Shown: in pieces, positions 48,207-60,432 of the stretch | Layout: the number at the start of each line of letters is the position of its first letter | How positions within the stretch are numbered: the first letter of the stretch is position 1 | Origin: Fremontodendron californicum | Lineage: Eukaryota; Streptophyta; Magnoliopsida; Malvales; Malvaceae | Assembly (NCBI GenBank): GCA_030761205.1 | Contig: JAULJL010000025.1 | Span: forward strand, 4,326,001-4,390,000 | Direction of reading: 5' to 3' | DNA: 64,000 nt | Notes under the pieces: generated by a model | What the model saw: only the letters and a program-made list of their open reading frames with translations | Database searches by the model: none | Told to the model about the DNA's origin: nothing | Program-made: the position numbers and the translations under genes

Positions 48207-51200
48207 ATGACTGTGGATGAAGCTGGCTGCAGCTCCGAGTGGAGTAGGGAGCAAGATAAGGAATTTGAGAATGCCCTCGCAACTTATCCTGAGGACTCTT
48301 CAGATCGGTGGGAGAAAATTGCGGCTGATGTACCTGGGAAAACTTTGGAAGAGATTAAAGAACATTATGAGCTTCTGGAGGATGATGTTAACCGGATTGA
48401 GTCTGGTTGTGTGCCTCTGCCGCCATATAATTCTTCTGAGAGTTCAGCAGGCCATGCTGGTGACGAAGGAACTGGTAAGAAGGGCAGCAGCCATTTAGGG
48501 CATTGTAACAGTGAGTCAAATCATGGGAGTAAGAATTCAAAGTCAGATCAGGAACGTCGTAAGGGGATTGCTTGGACAGAGGATGAGCACAGGTGAATTA
48601 GTTGTTGTGGTTTAAAATTTTTTATTTTCTGTTTTCATTTATATTGATTATGCACCTTTAGAAGAATCTTGATTAAGTTTTATTTTTCCTGTAGAACTTT
48701 AATACTTAGTGTTGTTTATGCTTTATGTTTACTAATTCGGTGCATTTGTTATATTTTGATTGTCTTGGAATCGCTTTATGTTTACTAATTCGGTGCATTT
48801 GTTATGTTTTGATTGTCTTGGAATCGCATATTCTGTTCGTATTTAAAATCTTTGATTTTTATGTAACAAAAAAGTTTCCAAAAATTACTTTTGACCAGTA
48901 AAAATTCTATTTGATGGCTATTGTTAGTTAGTTGTTAGGAAGCTCAGATCTTCTACATGGCTTTCTTATTTAAGGTTTTACTGCTGTGCGTTACTTTGAA
49001 GCTGTTGATGTCTGTGGAAGGCCAATTGATGAATTATATATCCTAAAATGATGTGAAAAAACTGAAGAGTAAAGGGAATTTCAATGTTACCACATGGAAG
49101 AGAGATCTTGCTGGTAGTTGTTCATTTTCTCTTTTTCCAGAAAACTTGTACCCTATTAGAAAATAATTACTATCTTTAAATGGTCACCAGTATGACACTC
49201 GTGCCCCTTATCTGCAGATTAACCGTTTAACCTTGTCTGACATGGGCTAATCTTTTGGAAACCTCCATAATAGCCCTACTTTTTGAGTTAAAGTTGGCAT
49301 TTTAGGTTTTGATTGCTTTCTGCTGGCATATGTCTCTCATGTTCAACATTTTTTTTGCATCACTTTTTATGGTTCCATTATTATAGTGCTTGCCAAATTT
49401 GATTCTGGTATGGAAGGAAATGGACAGCTCGAGAAGGGTTATGGTAGAGAATTAACTTCTCACCAGGCTACCGTGGAAGAAAAGAATTTATGAAAATAAT
49501 AATAACCTATGCGATTTATTTCGTCAAAGAAGTCTCATGAATTGGTGCTTAGTTTATATAGCCACTTTTTCTTTGTTGGGCAAGTTTGATTCACACATCT
49601 CTTACACATTATGGTAGAAAACCATGCTTTTCCAAGTATGAACTATTTAAAGGATGTGGTTAAGTTTGCATCAAATTTAACTATTTAGGTTGTTTTTTAG
49701 CTCAAGTGTCCATTAAACCACTGTCTAACTGAATTATGCATCAGATGAGTGGTGGATATTTGCCCTATTTTTAATGGTTTCAGTGCACAATATCTGGAAG
49801 GTTCATTGAGGATATGAATTTAGTTTGTTCGGCCCATCTAGGTTACTAATAACTAATAGTAAGTAAAGTATAAAGTCTGCCAGTTTTGTATCATATTATG
49901 ATAATTTTCTATAGATATTAGAGATATTGGTTTGTTCCTCTTTCTCCCATAATTTTTCCAAGGTTAGCATTATATTTTTCTCCTTTAATAGGATAGATTA
50001 TGTAAATTTAAGTCAAATAAAAATTTCTCCTCACAAATACATGTGGACACATGCGGATGCAATATAGGCTAGTTGGCTACACATCCTAGGCATGTATACT
50101 TACTAGGCCATGCTGAGAGACACTAATGTGCAGGGATGTCTCCACTAAGCTATGTGACACATGTAACTCAACCTTTTACGTCTAGTTTGTCTCTTGAGGT
50201 TAGAGATGACAAAGAATTTAATGATTTTCTACTTTAAATTTCATTTGTTCTTCTAGAAAAATGGTAAATAGGTTGAGATTGGGGTATGCTTTAGGTGTAA
50301 AACTTGCCATCAATAAATGTTTTGTTATGCATATATGATTCTATGCATAGCATGAACTACCTGAGTAAATTTCACAGATGGTCGCTAAATTTCACATGTG
50401 TGGGAGCTATATGACATGCTGCCATGCCTTGAAGCCCTCGTGGAAAATCATAGCGACTAGAAATGAATTAATTGTTGAATTTGAACTGTAGTGAGTTATT
50501 TGATAAATGTTCCATTCTTGCTAAAGACTTGGCTTTCCTTACAAGTCATCTAATTAATTCCCATTTCCAAAATTAACTGTAACTTATTGATGTGAGTCCT
50601 TGAGTTGATAATTCTATTTTTGGTGTCTGTAAAGTAGTCTGCGTGTTCTGACATTTATGATACATTTATACCTCTATGCTGCTATGATGATTTCATTTGA
50701 TGGTTCCTATGTGAGTTTTACATGAAGTAGATGCTTTGTCTGTGCTTAAGCTTTATCTTGCACTTTCTTTTAATTTAATGCTGGTGAATTTTGTATGCAC
50801 TAGAAAAAACTTCCTTCGCTGTAAAACATAGATATCCGGTACCAGTGAAGAGGCGAGGCTACTGTGATGATAATATGTAGTTAATATTTTGTTGTTTTAA
50901 AGTTTGTGCGTGGTAATTCTAGACGTATATATTGAATGCTTTTCCTTTTTTTATATATTTCTTTTGGAAGCATGATATCTTGAATTTCCGATTTAGTTAT
51001 ATGAAGAAACATCATTGAACAATAATTGACTGTGCTCAAGTAATCAGAATATTTGTTCTCTGTCCAAAAGGACACATGGTTAAAAGAGCTAAGGGTGTTA
51101 AAACAACTAACTTGTTTTTGATGTTTTAGTATCCTTTCTCTTGATGAATTAGTTATCTCTGAATTTGATTGTTACAGAACATATTCTTTAGCTTTATTTG

Positions 51201-53562
51201 GTCTACAATGCCTTTTCCTAGCCCAGAGGAAATGCCCATAACCTGGGATCTGTAAGAAATTCCTTTGGTGAAAGACCCTACATGAATAATCTATTGGATG
51301 CTAAATATAGAGGGGGATAATTTCCATAGAGAACATTCAGCAAATGTTGCATGATTATTAGATGCTAATTCTGAGAATAGTTGTAATCTTTGTCTGTAGA
51401 GAGGCGGCAATCACATTTGGAAATCTAAAGGACATCTGGGGAAAATAGGATAAACGTATAATTCAAGTGCAACTGCTCCAGGTGGATATTTGATGTCAAC
51501 TTCTGTATATATGCTAAGAATGGTGTTTGTCTTGATGCTAAAACCTGTGTGGTAAAGATAAGGAGTCTCCTGGAGCTCTATTTAGGAGTTTGTTAAGTGT
51601 TGGGTAGGTCACTTTAAAAGATTGCGAACAATCAAAGAAAAACTGATCATAAAGCTTTTCTTATGGGCTACTTGTTATGGTATGGTGATGTCTTCACAAG
51701 CCCATGATATGGTCTACATGTTGTAGAATTTGAAGTAACATGGGCACTCCTGTCAGTGCAACTGTCATAGACTCTGGTTTTGTAAAACTGTTAAAATGAC
51801 TCTCCAAAGCTATGTTACTCGGACTCGGGTGCGAGTGTCGGATACGGGTATGTGTCCGACACGGGTATGTTCAATTTTTTTTTTAATGTATTTGAAGGGT
51901 CATATCTCCATACCTATGCCCGGATATGCGTCGGACACGAGTACTTCAAGAAAGTTGTAGAGTCGGAGCAACATAGCTTTAGAGGCCTGCCCTAACTTAC
52001 ACAGTCTTCTTTGGGAGCCTATTAGCTATATCTGAAGTTTGTGATTGGGAAAGCAAAGTTAGGAGATCCTCTTGAAGTTTCAACAGATACACGCTGATAA
52101 ATTATTCAGAAGAAACGGATGGGAAGAAAAAGGTAGGTTCCATGCTTTAATATGCTGCCATTAAAGTTCCCCCCCCCCCCCCTCTTTTGGATTAATTATC
52201 AGTAACAGCTAGCATTTCTGAAGGATGTGAAAAAGTATATAGGGTGATTCTAGTTAAATGCTCCTTGTAGTGGATCTATTAAGGTCTGAAGAGACAAATA
52301 TTGGTCCTATTGGACTATACTGTATTTACTGATAGAAATTAGTAATATTTAAAAACACATTGACTTTCCAAGATATCATAGTTTTCTAGGGTTGTCTAGG
52401 CTAGAATAATCCCGAGTCGGCTGAGTTGGTGCTTAGATTTTGTCATTTTTTGTTTGAAGTGATTGGGTTTCTAAAACACAGCTGTAATTATGGGCAGCTT
52501 GATATAACAATGGGTTACATGTGAGGCTTTTGAACATTGTATTTGTCATCAGCATCTCCTACTTCGGTTACTCGCTCCCTCTCCTTCTGGTGTGTATTGT
52601 TGTGTTGCAGATTTCTAGTTACTATAGTTTGTTGAAGTCTCGACAATTATATATTTTTTTATTTTGAAAAGTTGAGCTTTATGCTTCCTGCATATTGAAG
52701 AAAAAAATACCTGACATGACTGATGCAAAATTCTCTTTTCTTTTAATAATGCTCTTTTAATCGAGAGACACGAATAAGTTTGGTTGAGGAGCTATGATTT
52801 TATCAATTGAAAATTGCTTAATTGTTTTAAGAAGGAACTTTGTTAAATTTTAGAATGAGCATTCAACTTAAAGCCAATTGAGGTTGCCCTCAATTTAACA
52901 GATGTGAGATTTACTTTATCTTCATTTCAATAGTCTTTATACTTATTCTATGAATTTGAGATGTATTTTGGTATTACATTTGACCAATAGGCTTGTCATA
53001 TTATGATTTTAATAGTGTGTTTAGTCACTGTATTTTTTTTTTTATCTTGAAGAACAGGTTATTTCTTCTCGGTTTGGATAAATATGGGAAAGGTGACTGG
53101 CGAAGCATATCCCGGAACTTTGTGGTCACAAGAACGCCCACACAGGTAGCAAGTCATGCGCAAAAATATTTCATTCGATTGAACTCCATGAACAAAGACC
53201 GGAGGCGATCTAGCATCCATGATATTACCAGTGTTGGCAATGGAGACATTCCAGCACCCCAAGGACCGATCACTGGTCAATCAAATGGCGCTGCAGCTGA
53301 AGGTTCCTCTGGAAAATCAGCCAAACAGCCCCCTGGACATCCTGCTGCACCACCTGGTTTTGGCGTGCACGGTGTTCCAACTATAGGGCAACCAATAGGA
53401 GGTCCCCTTGTCTCAGCAGTTGGCACGCCAGTGAATCTTCCTGCCCCGGCACATATGGCTTATGGAGTCAGAGCTCCTTTACCAGGATCAGTGGTTCCTG
53501 GTGCACCGATGAACATGGGTCCTATGACATACCCAATGCCGCATACATCTGCTCATAGGTAA
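48207..53562 (+). CDS. SRM1-like: MYB-related transcription factor with SHAQKYF motif (SRM1 type)
   Basis: Two exons, 48207-48592 and 53058-53562, give 891 nt or 296 residues; Arabidopsis SRM1 is about 298. The first SANT/MYB-like repeat is at about 9-65 (SEWSREQDKEFENALATYPE, then DRWEKIAADVPGKTLEEIKE). A Ser/Gly-rich linker is followed by the second MYB repeat at about 118-171, with SDQERRKGIAWTEDEHRLFL, then GKGDWRSISRNFV and VASHAQKYF at 159-167. The C-terminus is Pro/Gly-rich and ends in the conserved HTSAHR-like tail. The 4465-bp intron splits the second repeat at Arg129, a position I believe is shared by the family. DIVARICATA/MYBS-type factors bind I-box or TATCCA elements; SRM1 acts in seed germination and salt stress (family knowledge). 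Confidence 0.93.
48720..48826. repeat. 53-bp direct tandem duplication in the SRM1 intron
   Basis: The unit starting 'gctttatgtttactaattcg' and ending 'tgtcttggaatc' occurs twice back to back with a single base difference (ttatatttt against ttatgtttt), so it is a recent duplication. Confidence 0.8.
51810..51976. mobile_element. CTATGTT-family MITE in the SRM1 intron
   Basis: It begins CTATGTTACTCGGACTCGGG and ends AGAGTCGGAGCAACATAG. The inverted repeat extends one step into the flanks (AAAG and CTTT). The flanking octamers CTCCAAAG and CTTTAGAG agree at 5 of 8 positions, a decayed duplication. The internal motifs 'gtgtccgacacgggtatgttc' and 'catatctccatacc' are inverted relative to the 28018 copy. 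Confidence 0.65.
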
Positions 53563-54445
53563 TATGCTGTTTAGCTTCCGAATGTACAAAGGATAGAAGA
53601 CTACTTGCTTGTGCTGATATTGGGTTACTGGGTTTTCCATTTTAGCCTGAATAAGATTTGCTTATTTGCAATCACAAAGTTATGTCTGTCATTTGTTTTA
53701 ATCTAAATAAGCCATAGGGAGAGAATTTACATGTATTTGTATAGGCATCTGTGGAATAGAAAAATGTTAAATGTGGCAGATTTATGGGTAGGACAGCATT
53801 TTGGCACCCTTTGTTATATTGTTTTTTCGCCCCTTCTCCATTGCAAACCATTAATTAGCATTAGAATAATTAGTCAATGCTTAATAGAAACTTTATGGAA
53901 AAAGTTGTATAAAAATACCTTTAAATTTTTTGCTATTATGAGCAGAGCATATCTAGGAACATGTCAGATCAATTGGTTTTTCAGTTAGTGGGTTGCTTGC
54001 TTGGCAGGTGGCCAAGCATATGATCGAAACATCCTTTTCAGGATCACTCAGGGTAGGTTCTGATTGCGTTTTGTCCTGTAATTCAGAGGTGTTTGAGATG
54101 GCATTTGACAGCAGCACTGATGGTATTCGAATATGCTTTTTAAACAGTTTTGAATTTTGAAAATGGCCTTACTCGATTGTATGGTCAGAAAAAACTTTCC
54201 TAATAGAGCTGCTACTCTGGCTATGGTAGACAGCTTGCTGGTGTGGACAGTGGAGTAGGGAACTTCATTTTTCTTATTCTAATTTCTGATGATTATGTTC
54301 AGCTCATGGTTCTCCAGCTTTCACCTTTCTAACTCTGGGCCAAGATTTTCAATCATTAATAAAAGAATCATTTTAAATTAAAAAAGGAAAGAGGCAAACT
54401 GTGTTACTTTGTATCCCCTGCTTTTCTTTAAGATATTTATTTTTT
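53563..54445 (+). other. 3' flank and probable 3' UTR of the SRM1-like gene
   Basis: No further ORF of note. An AATAAA lies near 54358 and could be a polyadenylation signal, though it is far from the stop codon. No other structure was seen. Confidence 0.35.
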
Positions 54446-54449
54446 TAAT

Positions 54450-54643
54450 AGATTTGATACGACATGAAAAAAATAATTAAAATAAAAAATAAAAAATAAA
54501 AAATAACATAAACACGATATGAATGTACGAATGTATCAAAATTTATATAAAATAAATATGTTAAAATTTATATAAATATATAATACCTTAAATACGATTA
54601 AGACACGAAAAAAATAACATGAACAAGAATATCAAGTCTATTT
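54450..54643. repeat. TAGACCTGACAAT-family MITE, degraded copy
   Basis: Reverse orientation: 'atacgacatgaaaaaaataatt', 'ataaacacgatatgaatgtacgaatgtatcaaaatttatat', 'taataccttaaatacgattaagacacg' and the closing 'aatatcaagtcta' match the 9016-9266 element. Confidence 0.55.
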
Positions 54644-55020
54644 TTTAATACCTCAATTTGGTGGGAAATGGGAATGGAGAAGAAAGGAAAGTAAAAAAAA
54701 AGTTTAACATGTTCTTTCTTTTCTTCCTTGTTAGGCTTTTAACATTCAGGATAATCAAATATTTTTTTGTTTCTTATAATTAAAAATTATTATACATTAT
54801 TTTACTGCTTAATTTGATATTCCAACAAAAGAAACTTAGTTTAATATTATATGTTATTTTATAAAATAAAAAAAAAATTATAATGAGAAAAAAATATTAC
54901 AATGAATTCTTTTTTTTTTTCCTTTTTCACTTTTTAACCAAATAATAGTTGTTAGGAATCATTTTTTTTATTACTTTGAGCTATCCAACCAAAGACTACA
55001 TGTATCATTTATTTTTTCTA

Positions 55021-55420
55021 AAGGGTTAATATGTAAATTGACCTTTGAATTATACACTTTTTAACGATTTAATATCTAAAAAAAATCACAATCAAGTATC
55101 CAAATTTGTATTCCATCAACAAATTACCCCAATACACTAACGCGGTTACATAAAATACTGACGTGGCATGATTGACCAATATTAATTCGTCATGTGTCCG
55201 GTCAAATATTTTTCTAAATAATGACGTGACATTGACCCGCTACGTGGTGATTTAGTATTGGTCAACTAAGCGACATCAGTATTTTATGTAATGATGTTAG
55301 TCTATTGGGTTAACTTGCGTAACGGAAATAAAATATAAATATCTGATAGTGATTTTTTTTTTAAAGTATCAAATCATTAAAATATGTATAATTCGAAAAT
55401 CAATTTACATATTAACCCTT
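55021..55420. mobile_element. 400-bp MITE with AAGGGTTAATATGTAAATTG inverted repeats
   Basis: The left end AAGGGTTAATATGTAAATTG pairs with the right end CAATTTACATATTAACCCTT; the first 20 bases of each arm match perfectly. A second pair is 'aaaatactgacgtggcatga' near 55153 and 'gcgacatcagtattttatgt' near 55270. The flanking nonamers (TTTTTTCTA and CTTCCTTTA) agree only partly, so the superfamily is not settled. No ORF. Confidence 0.65.
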
Positions 55421-56231
55421 CTTCCTTTATCTTCTTTTAAAATATCTTCTTTAAAAAAAAAAAAACCACACACTCAAACAGAGTTTAAAATTAAACTTTG
55501 AAATAAATTTACAGTTTTGCTCTCACCGCTAAAGCTTATTCGATTATCTGATCCAAGGTAATCAGCATCGTACCTGTGGACGTACCGTTTTTATTTTTGT
55601 TCTGGTACTGGTATGTATCAGTACCGGTGTATTTCACGTACCGTTTCGAATTTACCGGTATTTTGTAAATATTTTTTCATATATCTATATGTATAGCTTA
55701 TTTTTAAGTTTTTTAATAAAAATATATTATATACACATACAAATATACATCCATTACATGTATATATATGTTTTTATACAAATATAAGTTTTAAATATTT
55801 AATATCTAAAATTTTTAAACATCAAATAGGTAAAATAAATATTAAAATGTTAAAAAAATATAGTAAATTATTATTAATTATGTTCAATAACCTAATTTAA
55901 TGATCATATATATATATATTTAAATATAATTATGAAAAAAATAAAAATGATCATGACATAAAAATATTAAAATTGATTTAAAAATTCAAATAAGTGAATT
56001 TTTAAATTAAAAAAATTTAAAAAAAATAAAAAAAAATCAAAATCTTGTACAAACCGATACGGACTGGTACAGGCCGGTACGGATCGGTACCAAAATTGGA
56101 CCGAACAACACTCGTACCGTTTCGATTTACCTTAAAAAGGGGGTTTTTTTATTCAAATATAGCCAAAAAAAAAAAACCAAAATACCGTTGTTTTTCGGAT
56201 TAATTCCCAAAATCCGCTTTTTTTTTTCTAG

Positions 56232-56332
56232 CTGGGAAATCGCCATCCCCCATGGCGATTTCCCAGTGTAAAAATTTCAAAATTTGCAAATTCAATGAAG
56301 GGAAATCGCCATGGGGGTGTCGATATCCCTTC
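56232..56332. repeat. Two GC-rich palindromes in the left MULE arm
   Basis: Palindromes at 56232-56267 (ctgggaaatcgccat around ccccc, then atggcgatttcccag) and 56295-56332 (tgaagggaaatcgcc, then cgatatcccttca). They stand out from the AT-rich surroundings and can each fold into a hairpin. Confidence 0.8.
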
Positions 56333-56754
56333 ATGTATTATTTTATTTATTTATTTTAAATTAATAAACAAATTTTAAATTTATTTTTTAATTTGTAAAT
56401 TTTGTTTTTTAATTTTAAAAATTATAAATTAAATTAAAATATTTTTTTTATAATTTAAAAAAAAATTCGTAAGGTATCTTTTATGATTTTAAATTTATGA
56501 ATTTTTTTTTGTAAATTTTGTTAAAATATTAAAACAAATTAGATAAAAAAAAATTAAATTTGAATGAAGGCAACGGTCATATGACCGTTGCCTTCACCCG
56601 TCCCCCCCTCCCCCTCCCCCCACACACACACACCACTCTTCTCTATAAATACCTTCCTCCCTTCATTTTTCATTATTCTTTCAACAATTAAATTTCTTTC
56701 TACCAAAAAAATTTCTTTCTACAACAATTTTTTTTTCTACAACAATATTTAGAA

Positions 56755-59470
56755 ATGGCTTCATCATCACTATTGAGGTTGCAAAAAAATCACATATCGG
56801 AGGTTATATTTAACGAGGTAAGTAAATTGTTATAATATTATTTGTATTACATTATACATTTTTAGTTATTTTTTATTGATTAGAATTTTGTAAATTTATA
56901 GTTTTATTGTTTTATAATTTTTATATTTTTAATGTTATAGTTTTCAATTATAGTTTTATCATTTATTAATTACTATTGTTTTTTGATTTCATAATTATAT
57001 AATTATTTATTTTTTATATTGTTTAATTTTTTATTATTATAGTTATTTAATTTGTTAATTATTTTGTTTTTTCATTTTATAGTTTTATATAATTTTAATT
57101 TTTATATTATAATGGTCTTTTTATTATTATATAGAATAATAATTTTGTAATTATTACTGTTTTTTTATTTTATATTTTTATATAATTATAAATTTTATAT
57201 TATATTATTTTGTATTATTATAGTTTTATAATTGTTTAATCAATATTATTTTTTTCATTTTATAATTTTATATAATTTTAAATTTTATATTATATTATTA
57301 TTGTTTTATAATTTTCTAATTATTATTGTCTTTTAATTTTAATTGTATAGTTATTTATTTATTATATAATTGAATTATTTAATAATTATATAAAAAAATT
57401 GAAATTTTTTATTATTATTGTTTTGTTATTTTATAGTTTTATAGTTTTATTTATTAATTTTTAATTGTTATAGTTTTATAATATATTAATTTTTATTATT
57501 ATAACAGGAAACTCGTCGCGTGTTACGTTCGAGTAAATTTACATTGGAGGACCCGCATCCATCTATTATCGACCACTTAAGAAGAGTCGGATTTTATCAC
57601 GCAAGTCAAATTCGATGATTTTTGATACAACCCGACTTAATCAGTGCGTTGGTCGAACGATGGAGACCCGAGACGCACACTTTTTATTTTCCATTTGGTG
57701 AATGCACGGTAACTCTCGAAGATGTTGCGCTGCAACTTGGACTTCCGATCCATGGCGATGCAGTTACAGGCGGAAGCCTGCTAGATTGGAATGAAGTGTG
57801 TCAAGATCTATTGGGCTCGATACCTCCAGATGAGTATGTATCTGGCTCAACGGTGAGACTAAATTGGTTGAAATCGTTTCAAAATCTTCCATTACATGCA
57901 ACTGAACAACAGATACAATATGCTGCTAGAGCATATATTTTACGTTTGATTGGAGGATTACTGATGCCTGACAAATCGAGCAGTCGGGTACATTTAATGT
58001 ATCTTCCATTACTACGTGATTTAGAGCTTGCGGCAAATTATAGTTGGGGTTCTGCGTGTTTGGCGGTTTTGTATAGAGAACTTTACCGGGCTACAGTTCC
58101 AAAAAGCCATGACATAGGTGGATGTTTAGTGCTTCTACAATCATGGGCTTGGTATCGGCTACCATTTCCTGCTCCGCGCGTGGATATTTCGGCTGTATAC
58201 CCCCTTGCAAGTAGGTAATAATCTTTACTATTTTATTAATTTTGTACGAACTTGTATTTTTATAGGTCATTAAGATATTATATGCATTTTAATAGGTGGA
58301 GTAGGAGTACGAATAGAGATTTTACAGAGACTCCGAGCGATCTTACAAGTATAAGAGTACGACTAGATCGAGTAGGATATGATAAGGTAAATATTTCGAT
58401 TGTTACATTGAAGTTTTTTTTTTTTTTATTTAATCCATATGAAACTAATAATTTGTAATAATTATTCGCAGTTTCTGTGGATGCCATATTCCTCGCGTGA
58501 AATTATGGCATGCCTCCCATCGGATGCCTACAATAATTTCAATATATGGAAAGCAAACACAGCATTGATATGCTTTTCATATGTAGAGTGGCACCAAACT
58601 GACAGGGTGTTGCGATAATTTGGGATGCAACAACCAATTCCTGCAGCCCCGGTGAACCTTGATAAGCTTCACAAGGTCGACATGCGTGGTCGTCATGAGG
58701 AATTCTGGCCTGCGAAGCATGAACATTGGATCCAATGGTGGAATATACGTTTTCAACAAATTCCGACAGGTTACCCGATTGTTGGTAATAATTTCAACCC
58801 ATCTGATGATTACATAAGATGGTATAGAAATGAAGGTCGGCCTTTCGTTTGTCCACCGTCGATGTATGAGGATGTTAGGAGTATGCCATTTACCAGACAA
58901 ACTTCAGCTCCAGTCCCTCCTACACAGGATATGGATGCTCCTAGACCTCGCCGACAACGTGGGCGAACGCGTCAACCGACCTCATCGGAGTTCACAGCAC
59001 CGAGGAAGTCATTTGATCATCCTGAACCTGAACGGGATCATGGAGTACCATCCAGTCATCGTGATTTCGTAAGTCACCCCAGATATGACGTTGATGAGTG
59101 TTACCGACCATCACCGCCAAGAACGAGGTTAGATGACCAGCTCCCCATCCTAAGTCCAAGTTCAGCATATCTAACATCAATATATCAGTTTGGAACCCCT
59201 TCGTCAGCATTTGATGGTACATCATTTATGGGTGCATCTAGTAGTCAGGTTCCCGTTATGGGTGAACTAGGTGTTGGCTCATCCAGCAGTGGGTTTCAAA
59301 TTTTTGATACGGAAGAAATGACTGATGACATACAATCGGAACCAGTGGCGGTTATAGCAAGAGGTCGTGGTGGATCGCGAATACGTGCCACTGACGAGGT
59401 TGAACGACGGGTGCAACCACCACGCACTAGAAGAGCTCGACATTGTTGCTCTACACCACGCAATAATTAG
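56755..59470 (+). pseudogene. Plant mobile domain (PMD) gene inside the MULE, broken by two in-frame stops
   Basis: Reconstructed exons 56755-56817, 57508-58214, 58296-58386 and 58472-59470 have standard GT/AG borders and would total 620 codons. The frame contains TGA at 57616-57618 (codon 58) and TAA at 58616-58618 (codon 336). The PMD family (serine/threonine phosphatase 7 long-form-like, MAIN/MAIL1 relatives) is recognised by WRPETHTFYFPFGECTVTLE, then DVALQLGLPIHGDAVTG, an SWAWYRLPFPAP stretch, and FLWMPYSS followed by YVEWHQTDRVLR. The last about 280 residues are Pro/Arg/Ser-rich and disordered. Host PMD proteins are nuclear and act in silencing and meristem maintenance; transposon-borne copies are of unknown use. 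Both stops fit single C-to-T changes (CGA to TGA, CAA to TAA). Confidence 0.8.
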
Positions 59471-60070
59471 AATAAATGTACTTTTATCAATATAACAAGA
59501 ATAATGTGTTTTAAATTTCTAATATATAAATTTATATGTTTTGCATTTCATGTTATTTATTTTAAATTTGTTCGGAAATTAATTGTTATATTTTATTTTA
59601 ATTTATATCTTAATGTTGTTATTTAATTTTAATATAATAATCCAAATTACATGATAAGTTGATTTTCTTTTTTTTCATTTTAATTTAATTTTCTTTTTTA
59701 AATTTTAATAAGAAATACAAATTTAATCATAAATTAAATTAAAATTATTTTATCAAATATCCAGTTTTAAACTGTAACAATCTATACTATTATTAAAAAC
59801 AATGATTAAATTGATGTCACGAGTTAATCGAATACCAACTCAAAAAAAATAATCAAATTAAAAAAATTATTTTACGATACCAACTTAAAAATAACTTCTT
59901 TATTTAGAAAAGTTACTCGATAATATTACAAAATTATAAAAAATACAATTTTTGATATAAAAATTTAATAAAAAATATAATCTTCTTTTTAAATTTTAAT
60001 AAGAAAATATTTTTATTTTTTATAAAATTGTAATAATAAATTAAATTATATTTTTAATATATATTTTAAA
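59471..60070. other. AT-rich interior of the MULE downstream of the PMD gene
   Basis: Poly-A/T-rich DNA without an ORF; there is no sign of a transposase. Confidence 0.5.
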
Positions 60071-60197
60071 AAAATAAATAACCAAACCTAAAAAATATTT
60101 TAATTTAATTTATAATTTTTCAAATTAAAAAACAAAATTTACAAATTAAAAAATAAATTTAAAATTTGTTTATTAATTTTATAAAAAAAAATAATAC

Positions 60198-60432
60198 ATG
60201 AAGGGAAATCGCCACCCCCCATGACGATTTTCCTTCATTGAATTTGCAAATTTTGCAAATTTAACCAAGGGAAATCGCCATGGGGGTGGCGATTTCCATT
60301 GGTTAATTTTGCAAAATTTGCAAAAAACACAAAGGGAAACCGCCACCCCCCATGGCGATTTCCCTTGGTGTTTTTTGCAAATTTTGAAATTTTTACACTG
60401 GGAAATCGCCATGGGGGATGGCGATTTCCCAG
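60198..60432. repeat. Four GC-rich palindromes in the right MULE arm
   Basis: Hairpin-forming units lie at 60198-60238, 60261-60306, 60328-60370 and 60396-60432. Each is built on 'gggaaatcgcca' facing 'tggcgatttccc' around a C/G-run centre, separated by 'ttttgcaaaatttgcaaa' spacers. The first and last pair with the two left-arm palindromes; the middle two have no partner on the left. Confidence 0.85.

Larger units (their letters stand above)
48593..53057 (+). other. 4.5-kb intron of the SRM1-like gene
   Basis: Donor CAG|GTGAAT and acceptor gaacag|GTTATT. It holds a 53-bp tandem duplication at 48720-48826, a MITE at 51810-51976 and a poly-C tract near 52168-52180. I saw no ORF or RNA gene in the rest. 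Confidence 0.6.

Noticed and set aside
60179..60412. Minus-strand frame with repeated CKFCK-like and PWRFP-like units
   Set aside because: It is an artefact of the palindromic array in the right MULE arm, not a repeat protein.
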